A stretch of 64,000 bases of DNA from Bradyrhizobium sp. 200 (GTDB lineage Bacteria; Pseudomonadota; Alphaproteobacteria; Rhizobiales; Xanthobacteraceae). Shown here piece by piece: positions 56,068 through 64,000 of the stretch. A model generated the notes under the pieces. The model saw nothing but the letters and a program-made list of their open reading frames with translations, was not told the origin of the DNA and searched no databases. How positions within the stretch are numbered: position 1 is the first letter of the stretch; every line of letters starts with the position of its first letter. The position numbers and the translations under genes were made by a program. Location of the stretch: assembly GCF_023100945.1 (NCBI RefSeq), contig NZ_CP064689.1, positions 7,112,001 through 7,176,000 on the forward strand, written 5' to 3'.

Positions 56068-57245
56068 ATGGTATCACCCTTCGCGAGAAGGCCATTTGCA
56101 ATCGTATAAGAGACAAAACGCTCCTTACCCAAGTTGAAATAAAAGCCACGCAGCTTCTTCCAAGCGATTACAGCCAAACACGCGTTCAGTGCATTGAGAT
56201 CGGCAACTTGGATATTCTTGTCGTACTCATTATTTGCGTCGTCGGTGGCGAACGATATGCGAACGCGCGTCCGTTCTCGGGCGTCGGGCAAGCTAAGGAT
56301 GCTGCGGAGCATACCGCCAATTGAATTACGTTTGGCATACAAGCCCATTCCGACGTCCGCGAACGGCGTCCCGAGCGCCTCCAGCTTGTCCACGACCGCG
56401 CGCTTCGCAGCTCCTCCTTCCATGCAAAGGAAGACAAAGGACATGCCGCTAAGCTTATCCGCGTTGGTCGCATCGATATGGATGGGATGCGGGATAATTC
56501 CACGATGCATATGGGCGTAAATCGACGCGAAGTATTCCACTTTGAGCGGCTGCGCTCGCAAATCTTCGATTTCGGGTGCGCCTGGCGCCCGGAAAGCATT
56601 GTGTGTCAAGAAGCGGTCGGCATCAAAAATATGGATCTGCTTAACGGGGGTCTTGGCGACCATATCGAGCACGTATGATCCCGTTCCGCCAACCCCGACG
56701 ATTGCGATCGCATCCTGCGCAAGCCTCGCGGTAATCGTGTTGATTTCCGCTCTTGCGGACGCAGTGTCGAGGTAATTGAACGATGAGTTGTCGTCCTCAG
56801 GCTCAATGACCCTATGGGTTGTCGCTGTGACAAAAGGGTCTATGGCAGCGACGTGCTTACCCAGGAGCGCGACATAGGTTGTCATCTTTTCATGGTAATT
56901 TCCATAGTGCCCGCGCGCCGGTTTTCGGGAAAAGGAATGTTGGGCGGCGAGCCCGTTGCCAACATCGTACGATCCGCTCTGATGCTTCAGAACATCGAGC
57001 GGCTTACCATTACTATCGCAAGGATATTCGCCGATAAATTTGGCCGTGTGATCTTGCGGCTGAGCGGTGATATCGCCGGCAAGATCGAGGTTCGATGCCA
57101 GCGCACCGCGTTCGATTTCGCGCTTGCTGTTGACATAGGGGACGTCGTGAACGACCAGGTAACCGGCGCCCGTTACTTGGATGTTATATCCCTCCTTGCG
57201 CAACCGTTGTAAATCAGGGCTACGATCGATTGGTATGATCGACAT
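56064..57245 (-). CDS. ThiF/E1-like protein with N-terminal DUF6791-type domain
   Basis: 393 residues. The N-terminal ~160 residues (GYNIQVTGAGYLVVHDVPYV ... FIGEYPC) are unlike classical E1 proteins and fit the domain fused to ThiF in multiubiquitin operons. The C-terminal half has the ATP-binding GVGGTGS at 184-190 and D208-x-D210-R211. No CxxC zinc pairs are visible, and C274 (FVFLCMEGG) is the obvious conserved-position cysteine. Expected to adenylate the tandem Ubl encoded upstream. A start at 57260 is also possible. The gene overlaps both neighbours. Confidence 0.85.
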   Translation of the reverse strand: MSIIPIDRSPDLQRLRKEGYNIQVTGAGYLVVHDVPYVNSKREIERGALASNLDLAGDITAQPQDHTAKFIGEYPCDSNGKPLDVLKHQSGSYDVGNGLAAQHSFSRKPARGHYGNYHEKMTTYVALLGKHVAAIDPFVTATTHRVIEPEDDNSSFNYLDTASARAEINTITARLAQDAIAIVGVGGTGSYVLDMVAKTPVKQIHIFDADRFLTHNAFRAPGAPEIEDLRAQPLKVEYFASIYAHMHRGIIPHPIHIDATNADKLSGMSFVFLCMEGGAAKRAVVDKLEALGTPFADVGMGLYAKRNSIGGMLRSILSLPDARERTRVRISFATDDANNEYDKNIQVADLNALNACLAVIAWKKLRGFYFNLGKERFVSYTIANGLLAKGDTI

Positions 57246-57684
57246 CGAAAATGGTGCCATGTTTTCTCACGGTAACCGTGCCGTTCGGCGGAAGGTCACC
57301 GTGATGCGGGACACTCTTTGCGTGTTCGAAGCTCACCGTGAATTCCGGGTCTTGCCCGGTCGGCTGAACCGGAAAGGCAATTTCCACTAGTTCATCGAAC
57401 GTCAAGACATCATGATCGACTACGACGGGGTCGGTGTTGACGACAATGACATAATGCTTTTCCGGTGCTTCCCCACTACGGAAGTGCTCGTCTTGTGTGA
57501 GATCGATCTTTGGATTGTCGATTCGTACTAGTCTATCTTCTTTATTGCCCCCGACCTCCTTGTACAGCACCTGACCTTCGCGGACCTGCCCGAGTTCATA
57601 AAGGTCAACGCCTGTCGTCGGGTTCGGCGAGTGAAGCGGTTTCTGATCGATATGGATACGCACGTCCGGCTTGTCGTCCGACAT
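57220..57684 (-). CDS. Tandem beta-grasp ubiquitin-like protein (multiubiquitin)
   Basis: 154 residues in two similar halves: residues ~6-72 (DVRIHIDQKPLHSPNPTTGVDLYEL ...) and ~76-150 (KHYVIVVNTDPVVVDHDVLTFDELVEIA ... GTVTVRKHGTIFDVDHTNRS). Both follow the 'I.vn...v.....lt..el..la' pattern of multiubiquitin domains. The C-terminus is DHTNRS with no terminal glycine, so processing is required or conjugation works differently. First gene of a three-gene overlapping operon. Confidence 0.85.
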   Translation of the reverse strand: MSDDKPDVRIHIDQKPLHSPNPTTGVDLYELGQVREGQVLYKEVGGNKEDRLVRIDNPKIDLTQDEHFRSGEAPEKHYVIVVNTDPVVVDHDVLTFDELVEIAFPVQPTGQDPEFTVSFEHAKSVPHHGDLPPNGTVTVRKHGTIFDVDHTNRS

Positions 57685-57996
57685 GATGGCCTCGTTGATC
57701 TAGCGATAGTGCAGATTGCCAACCTCTCTGAGGCAATCTTCAGGGAAAGATCGATGTAGCTCAGACTTGTTTCCGGAGTCAGCCGCTGAGGTCGCCCCAA
57801 GAGGATCGGATGGAGAGGCGGACCAGTCTTACTAGCACAAGTCAAAGGCTGGGTGCGCGTTCTGAGATCCGCCGAGATGATGCTGGGGTCGGATGCGCGC
57901 TCTGCGCTCGCATGTGAAGCGCCGGCCGCTCGATGCACAGCGCCAAATCCGATGGGGGCGGCTTTGAGCAAGATTGTGTTGCCATCTCAGATGGAG
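57685..57996. other. Upstream region of the tandem-Ubl operon
   Basis: Must contain its promoter; I found no convincing -35/-10 pair by eye. No gene recognised. Confidence 0.4.
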
Positions 57997-58203
57997 TTAC
58001 ATTAACTTGGCGACGGTTTCGGCCGCATCGTTTCCATGCCGCTGGTCCGCCGCGCTGGACCAGTGCTCGGACCGCCTTAGTTCGCTCCCCAGCCGCATCA
58101 GGTTGTACTGCAGCCAGATCCTTTCCTGCTTCTCGCGCCTGCTGCGCCGAAACAACGTCTCGGCATACATGCCCATGCGGAGTTGGTAGAAGTGCCTAGC
58201 CAT
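57997..58203 (-). CDS. Small basic hypothetical protein (68 aa)
   Basis: Begins MARHFYQLRMGMYAETLFRR and is Arg-rich and helical throughout. Family unknown; ribosome site GGAC is weak. Confidence 0.35.
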   Translation of the reverse strand: MARHFYQLRMGMYAETLFRRSRREKQERIWLQYNLMRLGSELRRSEHWSSAADQRHGNDAAETVAKLM

Positions 58204-58419
58204 GTCCTGCTCCTATGCCGTTTCGCCGAATTGAGATGGGTGCAACCGCGACATTGTCTTTGTCGGCCCCCAACAGTCGGCTCGTGAAACAGGGTTACGT
58301 TTGACCCTGTACAGTAACGACATGTCGATATTGATAAATGCAACGAGGCTCGCGTTGACGCTTAAATTCCACGTTCGACCGCCTTTTTCGACGTATTTCA
58401 CCATACCGATTGACCGATA

Positions 58420-58605
58420 ATTGCGAAGTATTTGGATCTGCGGGGCCGGTGCGGGCGCTTTCTGGAAGGCATCTTCGAAGGGCCGGCCCTGGATCTTGCG
58501 GCAGACGCCACGGATCAGCCAGCTGAGCCGGGTGCGGAGGAAGCGCAGCTCGTGATGGTGGCGGTTCCAGCCTTTCGGGATGCGCGCAGCACTCGGCGGA
58601 TATAA
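58420..58605 (-). mobile_element. IS5-family transposase internal remnant
   Basis: A minus-strand frame reads GWNRHHHELRFLRTRLSWLI then RGVCRKIQGRPFEDAF. It matches the '..HREL..LRTRLGRLIRDIxRKIxGQP' helix of IS5/IS1182-type transposases. Only this piece remains. Confidence 0.5.
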
Positions 58606-58616
58606 GGTCTTCGGCT

Positions 58617-59102
58617 ATGGCGCACAGTAGCTCTGCTGAGAGTCAGGAGGTGGTCCGGCGATTCATGTGGGAGATCAGATCCATCAATTTGTGTCTGGAG
58701 GAACTTCGCCAGTTCCAGGCCAATGTACTTGGCATCACTGGGCCACAATGGATGATCTTGATGGCTTTAACGGACTTGGACAGAGAAAACGGTGTCCCGG
58801 TCAACGTGGTGTCCAAACTGATGCACGTTGACCCTTCATTCGTCACGACCCAATCAAAGCTGCTGGAGAAAAAAGGCTTCGTGCGGCGCAAGCCCTGCAA
58901 AAGCGATGCCCGGGTCGTGCAGATGTCGCTGACAAACAAGACCTACAAGCATCTTGCGAGCGTCGCTGCGCAGCAGGAAGCACTCGATGAGTTCGTTTTT
59001 CGTGATTCTGGTATTCACGCACTGACCGAATTCGCCAACAGGCTCGCTGCAATCAGGCATCGACTCAAGAAAGCTCGCTTGAAAGTCGCTCTGGAGTTCT
59101 GA
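58617..59102 (+). CDS. MarR-family transcriptional regulator
   Basis: 161 residues with the MarR winged helix: TGPQWMILMALTDLD ... VNVVSKLMHVDPSFVTTQSKLLEKKGFVRRKPCKSDARVVQMSLT, including the wing (KSDARVVQ). Helical dimer arms at both ends. No target gene is adjacent in a typical divergent layout. Start chosen at 58617. Confidence 0.9.
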   Translation: MAHSSSAESQEVVRRFMWEIRSINLCLEELRQFQANVLGITGPQWMILMALTDLDRENGVPVNVVSKLMHVDPSFVTTQSKLLEKKGFVRRKPCKSDARVVQMSLTNKTYKHLASVAAQQEALDEFVFRDSGIHALTEFANRLAAIRHRLKKARLKVALEF

Positions 59103-59672
59103 GGACCAAACGCACGATCCTCGGAGATGGTGCGCTGTCTTGCTCATGTGTGATCAATTTCCAACCTTCAAGGTTTTCTTAAAGCAGCGCGGGCGAAGTT
59201 GGTTGTGGTCGGTCTGCACCACCGAAGGCGCGCTGGTTATGACGGGTTCAAGAAGCAGCCGATCCGGCGCCAGCTATGAATCTAACAGGGCACTTTTTCT
59301 ATTGCTGTTGAGTGCGCCGTATCGATCGCGACTTTTAGCGCGAGCAATGCAAGCTAATCAAGAGGCTCGCCATCGGGGTCCGCCGAACCTTTAGAGCTAC
59401 CGTGACCTTCGAGAAACGGCCCGCTCGTAAGCCGTCCCGTCCGGACGCCCTGGGAGACTGGCGAGCGTTCAGTGCCTACAGAACGCTCATCATCACGCAT
59501 AGGCCGGTGCCTGCGCGGTGCAGGGTTCATGTCCCCTTTCGAGCTGGGCAAGCAGATCGGCCCACTCAGGGGGAGAGGTTGGTAGGCGCATGCTGCTGTC
59601 CCGGTGCTTCCGGGTTCAAGTCCGGCATCACAAACTTGATTGCGGGTCAATCGCGCGCGGGCAAATCGGAGC
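59103..59672. other. No gene supported; two tRNA T-arm-like sequences
   Basis: GGGTTCATGTCCC near 59523 and GGGTTCAAGTCC near 59611 look like tRNA T-arms, but no complete cloverleaf can be drawn around either. Possibly eroded tRNA or attachment-site remnants. Confidence 0.3.
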
Positions 59673-60245
59673 TCATGCAAATCTTCCAGCAGATGAATTC
59701 GGGACACGTCGGCATCGTGCGCGTTGCCGCCGAGGATCTAACCGCGATCGCCCGGCAAGATCGCCTTGCGCACGTGGGTTAGCGAGGCCGTGCAACGGCA
59801 ACTTGAGGCGTGGGCCGAGCTCTGCAAAACCGGCTTTCAAGTACAATGCTGAGTTGGGGCTGCGGCTCCACATCGGCTGCCTCGGCGCCCCCACTTCAAG
59901 CTGGCCCCAGCCTTTCACCGTCCCCAGGCCCACGGCAGCCTCAATGAGGCGCATCGCGACCCCAGACGATCGCTGATCCGGCACCACGTAGAGTTCGGTG
60001 ATAATGCCGTAGGTTCCGCGCGCAAAAAGGGCGGCGCTTTCCGATAACATGATGATGCCGACAGGGCGTTCCTCGGTAAAAGCGAGAAATCCATAGACGC
60101 GCTCTTTCATGGCGAGGAAGTCGGCAACTAGCTGGATATCTAATCCCGCCTGCTCTTGGCCGGCCCCAAGTTCGGCAAGCAGGGCAGCAACCATGTGGGT
60201 CACCGTTGTGGCGTCATCGACAAACACTTTACGCGTGGTCACCAT
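59673..60245 (-). CDS. GNAT-family N-acetyltransferase
   Basis: 190 residues. The GNAT core has GIITELYVVPDQRSSGVAMRLIEAA (acetyl-CoA pyrophosphate loop, normally Q/RxxGxG/A; here RSSGVA), then QLEVGAP and ALYLKAGFAELGPRL. ATG 60245 follows AAGGAGGATGTGAC, a strong ribosome site. The last ~35 residues are Arg-rich and may be read-through beyond the ancestral end. Related to the GNAT at 62002-62457; substrate unknown. Confidence 0.85.
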   Translation of the reverse strand: MVTTRKVFVDDATTVTHMVAALLAELGAGQEQAGLDIQLVADFLAMKERVYGFLAFTEERPVGIIMLSESAALFARGTYGIITELYVVPDQRSSGVAMRLIEAAVGLGTVKGWGQLEVGAPRQPMWSRSPNSALYLKAGFAELGPRLKLPLHGLANPRAQGDLAGRSRLDPRRQRARCRRVPNSSAGRFA

Positions 60246-61399
60246 GTCACATCCTCCTTCAAGCTCCGCATCATGTAGTCCGGCGGCAGCATCGGGGCGG
60301 GGAAGCTGCCGCAGCATCGACCAGATATGCTGCCATATTGAACGTCAGATGACGCCTTAGTTCACACTGTTGAGAGGTCATAAAGTCTTCGTGTCGCTCT
60401 TAGCTGAAAGTATTGCCCAAAATTCGAAAGATGTGTGGGCAGTATTGTCATGGTCGTACAAAGTACTCGTTCTTCTTTGGACCTGCATGTCACCGCACAT
60501 CCGGGGCCTCTTGTTCATGCTAGGACGTCGCGGGAGCGGGGCTCGAACGGCCTAGCGGATTTGGATCTGCTTCCCCTTGTAGAACAGCAACAGCGGCAGG
60601 CCGACCAGCGATTTGCCGATCCAGTCCCGAGCAATCCCGCTCGACGGCTGCGCGCGGGTCGCGGAAGAAGCGCTCGATGGGTCCGCGGTGAAAACGAATC
60701 TGGGTCAAGTCAAATCAAAGCCGGCTTTCTCCGCGACCTGGGGCGAGCTTTCGATTACAGTCGATATCTCACCGGGTGCGCTGCTCGATCGATGAAATGA
60801 CAAGGCCGCCTGTGATGTTCGGCACTCAATAGGCGAATTTGACGGGAGTCTTGCTCGTGGTCATCTTGTTTACCTCTCAAATTTAGGCCTGCGAGAAGGA
60901 GGCGGCTGTTGGAGCAGGCAGCATCACGCGATCGCGCCGCTCAGCACGAGCGAGTGCTCATATTGTTATTCAAGCCGTCGCCGGGGCTATCGATACGGAA
61001 GAGCTACGAACTCCTTGTGATCGCGTCGGCGCAACTCACTGCGCCAACAGAGACTCCCACAAAAGTATCGACAGGATCTGCGCGAAATCCCTCAAGCAAC
61101 TTGTCGAAGCTATTGTTGCGCATCATGAACGTTCCTCGTCTGCATCGATGCTGATGATCAATCTTTCCAAACAATTTCCGAACGCGCGAGTCTAAGACCA
61201 ACTATTTTCGCTCGAGTGCACATAATCTCTTTTCATAATTTTGCGTTGGACGCGCGTTTGTTGCTGCGCGCTGAAAAGCATCACGAACGCGCTCCCGCGT
61301 GATGAATTCGTGCAAATCCTGTCTGGTGAGTTCGCGATCCAACGCCAAGCGGGACGTACGCCATCCGTCCGGTGGCCGCGGCAAGCCGTCTTCAATCCT
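60246..61399. other. Eroded DNA
   Basis: A minus-strand frame near 60554-60630 ends DWIGKSLVGLPLLLFYKGKQ and stops; it resembles the end of a lost gene. Frames at 61004-61201 and 61202-61441 (minus) are open but unrecognised. Confidence 0.4.
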
Positions 61400-61960
61400 C
61401 TTTAGCGTCTCGCGAGAGCATTCGTCCTCGACTTGCATCACTTGCGTGTACGACCCAGCTCGTTGACTTCGCGCGACTCCGGCATATGTATGTCAGGTTA
61501 AGAGCGGCACCACGCCCAAACGCAAGATTTTGGAACGCGGTAATATAGGCCCGTACCGAAAGCATAGTCGCGCTGTTGCCGGGCCCACCCTGGGTTGTCC
61601 GGAGGATGATATCGAATTGATTGAGCGATTCGATCGGACGAAATACCGCAGCGATCAGGATGTATGGAGCGATAAGAGGCAACTCGAGTGCAGGAAGGTT
61701 GCGCACCCCTTTGCGCCTTCACCCGCGTGGCTTCCCGCACATCATCGGTGATGCCTTGCAGGCCGGCGAATATGATCACGCGAAGAAGGGCGTAGGGCCT
61801 ACGAGCGGGCCGTTTCTCGAAATCGACGTAACTCTAAAGTTTGCGCGGAAGCGAGCGCCGCGCGCGAGCCTGTTGGTTAGCTTGGATCTCGCGAGCCGAA
61901 AGCCGGAACTATGCGGCGCGCTCAGCAACATCAGAAGAAAGCGTCCTGTTGGCTTCATCT
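61400..61960 (-). pseudogene. Sugar ABC transporter permease, multiply broken
   Basis: MKPTGRFLLMLLSAP starts near 61960. After a large deletion come GLQGITDDVREATRV and LPLIAPYILIAAVFRPIESLNQFDIILRTTQGGPGNSATMLS, the permease signature and following helix of MalF/UgpA-type proteins. Then frame loss. Confidence 0.75.
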
Positions 61961-62001
61961 TGAACTCCCTTCGCTGGATATCCTGAGCGGACACCACGGG
62001 C

Positions 62002-62457
62002 TCATATCATGCGGCGAAGCCGGGGGCCGACTTCCTCGAAGCCGTTGCGCAGATAGAAGTCGAGGGTGCGCTTCCATCTCGGCTGTCCGGGCGCTCCGAC
62101 CTCCAGCCGCTTCCATCCTCGCGCGCGTCCTTCCGCCAGAGCGACCGCTATCAGATGAGGCGCAATGCCCTGCGATCTTATGTTGGGGCGAACATAAAGT
62201 TCCGAGATTTCTCCGAACTTGCCGCCCGCGTAGATCGCAGTACATTCGTTCAGGACCATGACACCAACCGGCTCGTTGTCTGCGCAGGCGATCACCGCGA
62301 CGACGCTGACATCCGCAAGGACTGTCTCTGCGCTTTGCCTGACGGTTTCGATCCCGGGGGCCTTCCCGCCCGAGAGCTCGTCGAGGAGAGCGTGAACGAA
62401 GCGGGCGACGGTTGCGGCATCTGTGACTTCGGCGCGTCGTGTGGATATGGTCGGCAT
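62002..62457 (-). CDS. GNAT-family N-acetyltransferase (second copy type)
   Basis: 151 residues: MPTISTRRAEVTDAATVARF start, GEISELYVRPNIRSQGIAPHLIAVA acetyl-CoA loop (RSQGIA), RGWKRLEVGAP, and DFYLRNGFEEVGPRLRRMI end. A complete GNAT domain, a clear paralogue of the gene at 59673-60245, without its Arg-rich tail. ATG 62457 fits the paralogue's start; the longer frame does not. Confidence 0.88.
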   Translation of the reverse strand: MPTISTRRAEVTDAATVARFVHALLDELSGGKAPGIETVRQSAETVLADVSVVAVIACADNEPVGVMVLNECTAIYAGGKFGEISELYVRPNIRSQGIAPHLIAVALAEGRARGWKRLEVGAPGQPRWKRTLDFYLRNGFEEVGPRLRRMI

Positions 62458-62681
62458 CTTTCTCTTCTTGTCTGCGCTGCATCGGGCTGGAGTCATTCTG
62501 CGCCACACGTGTCAGCGTGACGTTTGTGATCCGCTAGACAGAGACAAGGCCAGCTGAGATTCGCGACCACCTCGGACCAGAGCCTGTTGGCTCTTCCGCG
62601 TGGACCACCCTCACAATCAGCTGATCTCTGCTGCGGGTCTTGGTTGTATGAAAACGCCCTGATTACCCGCGATTTCAGCTG

Positions 62682-62969
62682 TCAATCGGCGTCCAAAATT
62701 GCATTTCGATCCCGATCGATGGCGTGCACGTCGCGCGCGGTTTCATCTTTCATCACGAAGCCAAGGCTCGCCTCCAAGATAGGGCCATGATCATCGCGAA
62801 CTTCAACTGCCATGCGGTGCTGCGGCCCGCCTCTGACCCATTCGCGGGCCATCTCCGAGAGCGCAGTGGTCGCCTCTTGCCGCGCAGACTCAATGTTCGG
62901 CAGCTCCACACCTTCATCATCGTGGATGAATTGGCTGCCGTCGCGGATATCAAAATAGTACCTCTTCAT
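62682..62969 (-). CDS. DUF6894-like small protein
   Basis: 95 residues: MKRYYFDIRDGSQFIHDDEG then SARQEATTALSEMAREWVRGG and an RDDHGPILEASLGF strand. This is the compact alpha/beta pattern of a small protein family very common in Bradyrhizobium (DUF6894). Function unknown. Its start overlaps the preceding frame as ATGA. Confidence 0.8.
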   Translation of the reverse strand: MKRYYFDIRDGSQFIHDDEGVELPNIESARQEATTALSEMAREWVRGGPQHRMAVEVRDDHGPILEASLGFVMKDETARDVHAIDRDRNAILDAD

Positions 62970-63235
62970 CGAGCACACTGTCGAACAGTTCTTGCAGCTC
63001 CAGGTCGATCTTGTTGCCGCCCTTGAGGTGCTGCTGCATGGCCCACCGCCTCAAATCGAAATAGCCAGCGGCGGTCTCGTTCCCGGCGTGCCCTAAAGTG
63101 GTCCAGGCGCTTCTTAAAGCACAGCGCCGCCCGCCATGAGTAGTACCTGATCGGGCCAAACTTTCCGCCACATGCGGCGCAGCTTGTCGCTGCTGGGCGA
63201 CACTCAAACCGTTTGCGGCAATCGTACATCTTCAT
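62966..63235 (-). CDS. Small cysteine-rich hypothetical protein
   Basis: About 89 residues beginning MKMYDCRKRFECRPAATSCA with CAACGGKFG (CxxCG knuckle), then an Arg-rich helix. The zinc-knuckle half looks real; the C-terminal half is low-complexity. A second frame here ends ELQELFDSVLDEEVLF, which looks more protein-like, so a frameshift may separate the two halves. Confidence 0.35.
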   Translation of the reverse strand: MKMYDCRKRFECRPAATSCAACGGKFGPIRYYSWRAALCFKKRLDHFRARRERDRRWLFRFEAVGHAAAPQGRQQDRPGAARTVRQCAR

Positions 63236-63732
63236 CTTCTTTGGGCCCACCCTGGGAGTGGAACTCCGGAGTCGCTGACTCACTGTGCGTACACAGGTGA
63301 ACTTCGGCTCCAGGATCGTAGTGATCCGCCAATCTTACCGCAGGTAAGGGCGGCGGGCGCAGAGTTAGACTCTCATGTGCAGCATCCCGAGCAACGTCGC
63401 GCTCGCATCCGACAGAAAGCTGTTGAGAAAGCTGTTGCTGCGTGCGCTCATTCAGCTTGAGCCTTCATCCGGCCGACCGGACCCGGGCTCTCGACCGGGT
63501 ACCGCGCACAAACAAAAACTTACCTCGTCATAAAAGAAGAAAACTAGCCAACTTCTGCTTGGTACCGCATATATCGGGCGAATTTTCTTACTTCGAGCTG
63601 AAATTCTTCGAAGAAATCGAGATTGGCTCGGCCTCGGGGCAAGCCGACGTGCAACCAGTGAGTCGAGCTGAGGCCAGCCGGTCTGAGTGAGGGACAAGAA
63701 CAAATTCGCCGACGAGAACCGAACTTCAGGAG
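63236..63732. other. No gene recognised
   Basis: Short frames only. Confidence 0.4.
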
Positions 63733-64000
63733 ATGAAGATGACCCGCCTGCTTTTCGCCATTGCATAGGCTAGCCTAATTTTAGTGTTGGCGGCTTCGAG
63801 CTCGCCTGCGACCGCACGGCAGTATCGCCATAGCGACGTCTCCCCGAGCGGACCGTATGATCGCTACTGCTTCCAGAGACGGATCTGGGGCTACCCAGGC
63901 AATTGCCAATTCGCAAACCGTGGACAGTGCGTGGCAAGTGCTTCAGGTACTGACGCCTATTGCGGCATCAACCCGGCCTACGCCTTCGCGCGGCGACCGC
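63733..64000 (+). pseudogene. DUF3551-like secreted small protein with in-frame stop, cut by window edge
   Basis: AGGAG then ATG 63733 starts MKMTRLLFAIA, TAG at 63766-63768, then ASLILVLAAS..ATARQYRH (rest of a signal peptide) and the mature part YDRYCFQRRIWGYPGNCQFANRGQCVASASG..CGINPAYAF. This matches the cysteine pattern of DUF3551 proteins (C...NCxFxxxxQCxASASG...CxxNP). The stop falls in the signal peptide; an internal start would lose export. Confidence 0.75.

Noticed and set aside
59515..59630. tRNA gene candidates
   Set aside because: T-arm-like words occur (GGTTCAAGTCC) but acceptor, D and anticodon arms cannot be paired into a cloverleaf.
60528..60565. tRNA 3'-end attachment-site remnant (minus strand)
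   Set aside because: Resembles a T-arm plus acceptor strand, but it lies where a protein frame ends and there is no matching copy in the window.

Overview
The window looks like accessory DNA of a Bradyrhizobium-type alphaproteobacterium. It is GC-rich and carries a rhizobial nitrogen-fixation cluster (nifH, nifQ, nifV, nifW, fixABCX), sigma-54 -24/-12 promoters with NifA upstream activator sites (TGT-N10-ACA), molybdate-uptake genes, and very many insertion-sequence remnants and broken genes. The pattern is that of a symbiosis or nitrogen-fixation island.

Layout. 1-930 is one arm of a near-perfect inverted repeat whose other arm is 9368-10295; both contain the 3' end of an M16 peptidase gene. 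Between the arms lie alanine dehydrogenase (ald) with a dead Lrp-type regulator beside it, and a complete five-gene CBASS-type antiphage operon (CD-NTase, HORMA protein, TRIP13-like ATPase, SLOG/deoxyribosyltransferase-like effector, DEDDh exonuclease). 9.8-12.7 kb holds an intact M16 peptidase pair. 13-19 kb is mostly eroded DNA, apart from a thioredoxin-fold gene whose promoter and leader are a copy of the nifH control region. 19.2-22.2 kb is a decaying molybdate locus (modA, modC, DUF2478 and mop broken; modB open). 22.4-23.6 kb is a peroxiredoxin/AhpD pair behind a sigma-54 promoter. 24.8-26.5 kb is a HipBA toxin-antitoxin pair with four operators spaced exactly 26 bp apart.

26.8-35.9 kb is the nif/fix cluster, all on the minus strand: nifH, nifQ fused to an Irr/Fur-like domain, nifV, cysE, nifW, fixA, fixB, fixC, fixX. 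nifH, nifV, cysE and fixA carry frameshifts, while nifW, fixB, fixC, fixX and the promoters look intact. 35.9-38.5 kb and 52.4-55.0 kb are two copies, in opposite orientation, of an IS3-family element interrupted at the same codon by an IS110-family element. 39.4-40.8 kb is a MATE exporter.

44.3-49.7 kb is a second defence-type island: an ImmA-like protease and XRE regulator divergent from a ubiquitin-like conjugation operon (Ubl, E2-like, JAMM protease, E1), then a Fic protein and remnants of an N6-adenine methylase and an integrase. 50.9-52.0 kb is a Liv-type binding protein. 55.6-57.7 kb is a second, different ubiquitin-like operon (tandem beta-grasp Ubl, ThiF/E1-like protein, DUF6527-like protein). 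The remainder holds a MarR regulator, two related GNAT acetyltransferases, an eroded sugar ABC permease and small hypothetical genes.

The strongest leads are the two distinct ubiquitin-like systems plus HORMA-CBASS in one window, the protease/repressor switch controlling the first of them, IS110 insertion at one site in two diverged IS3 copies, and the reuse of nifH-type regulation on redox genes. All family calls are by eye from translated motifs; no database search was run.
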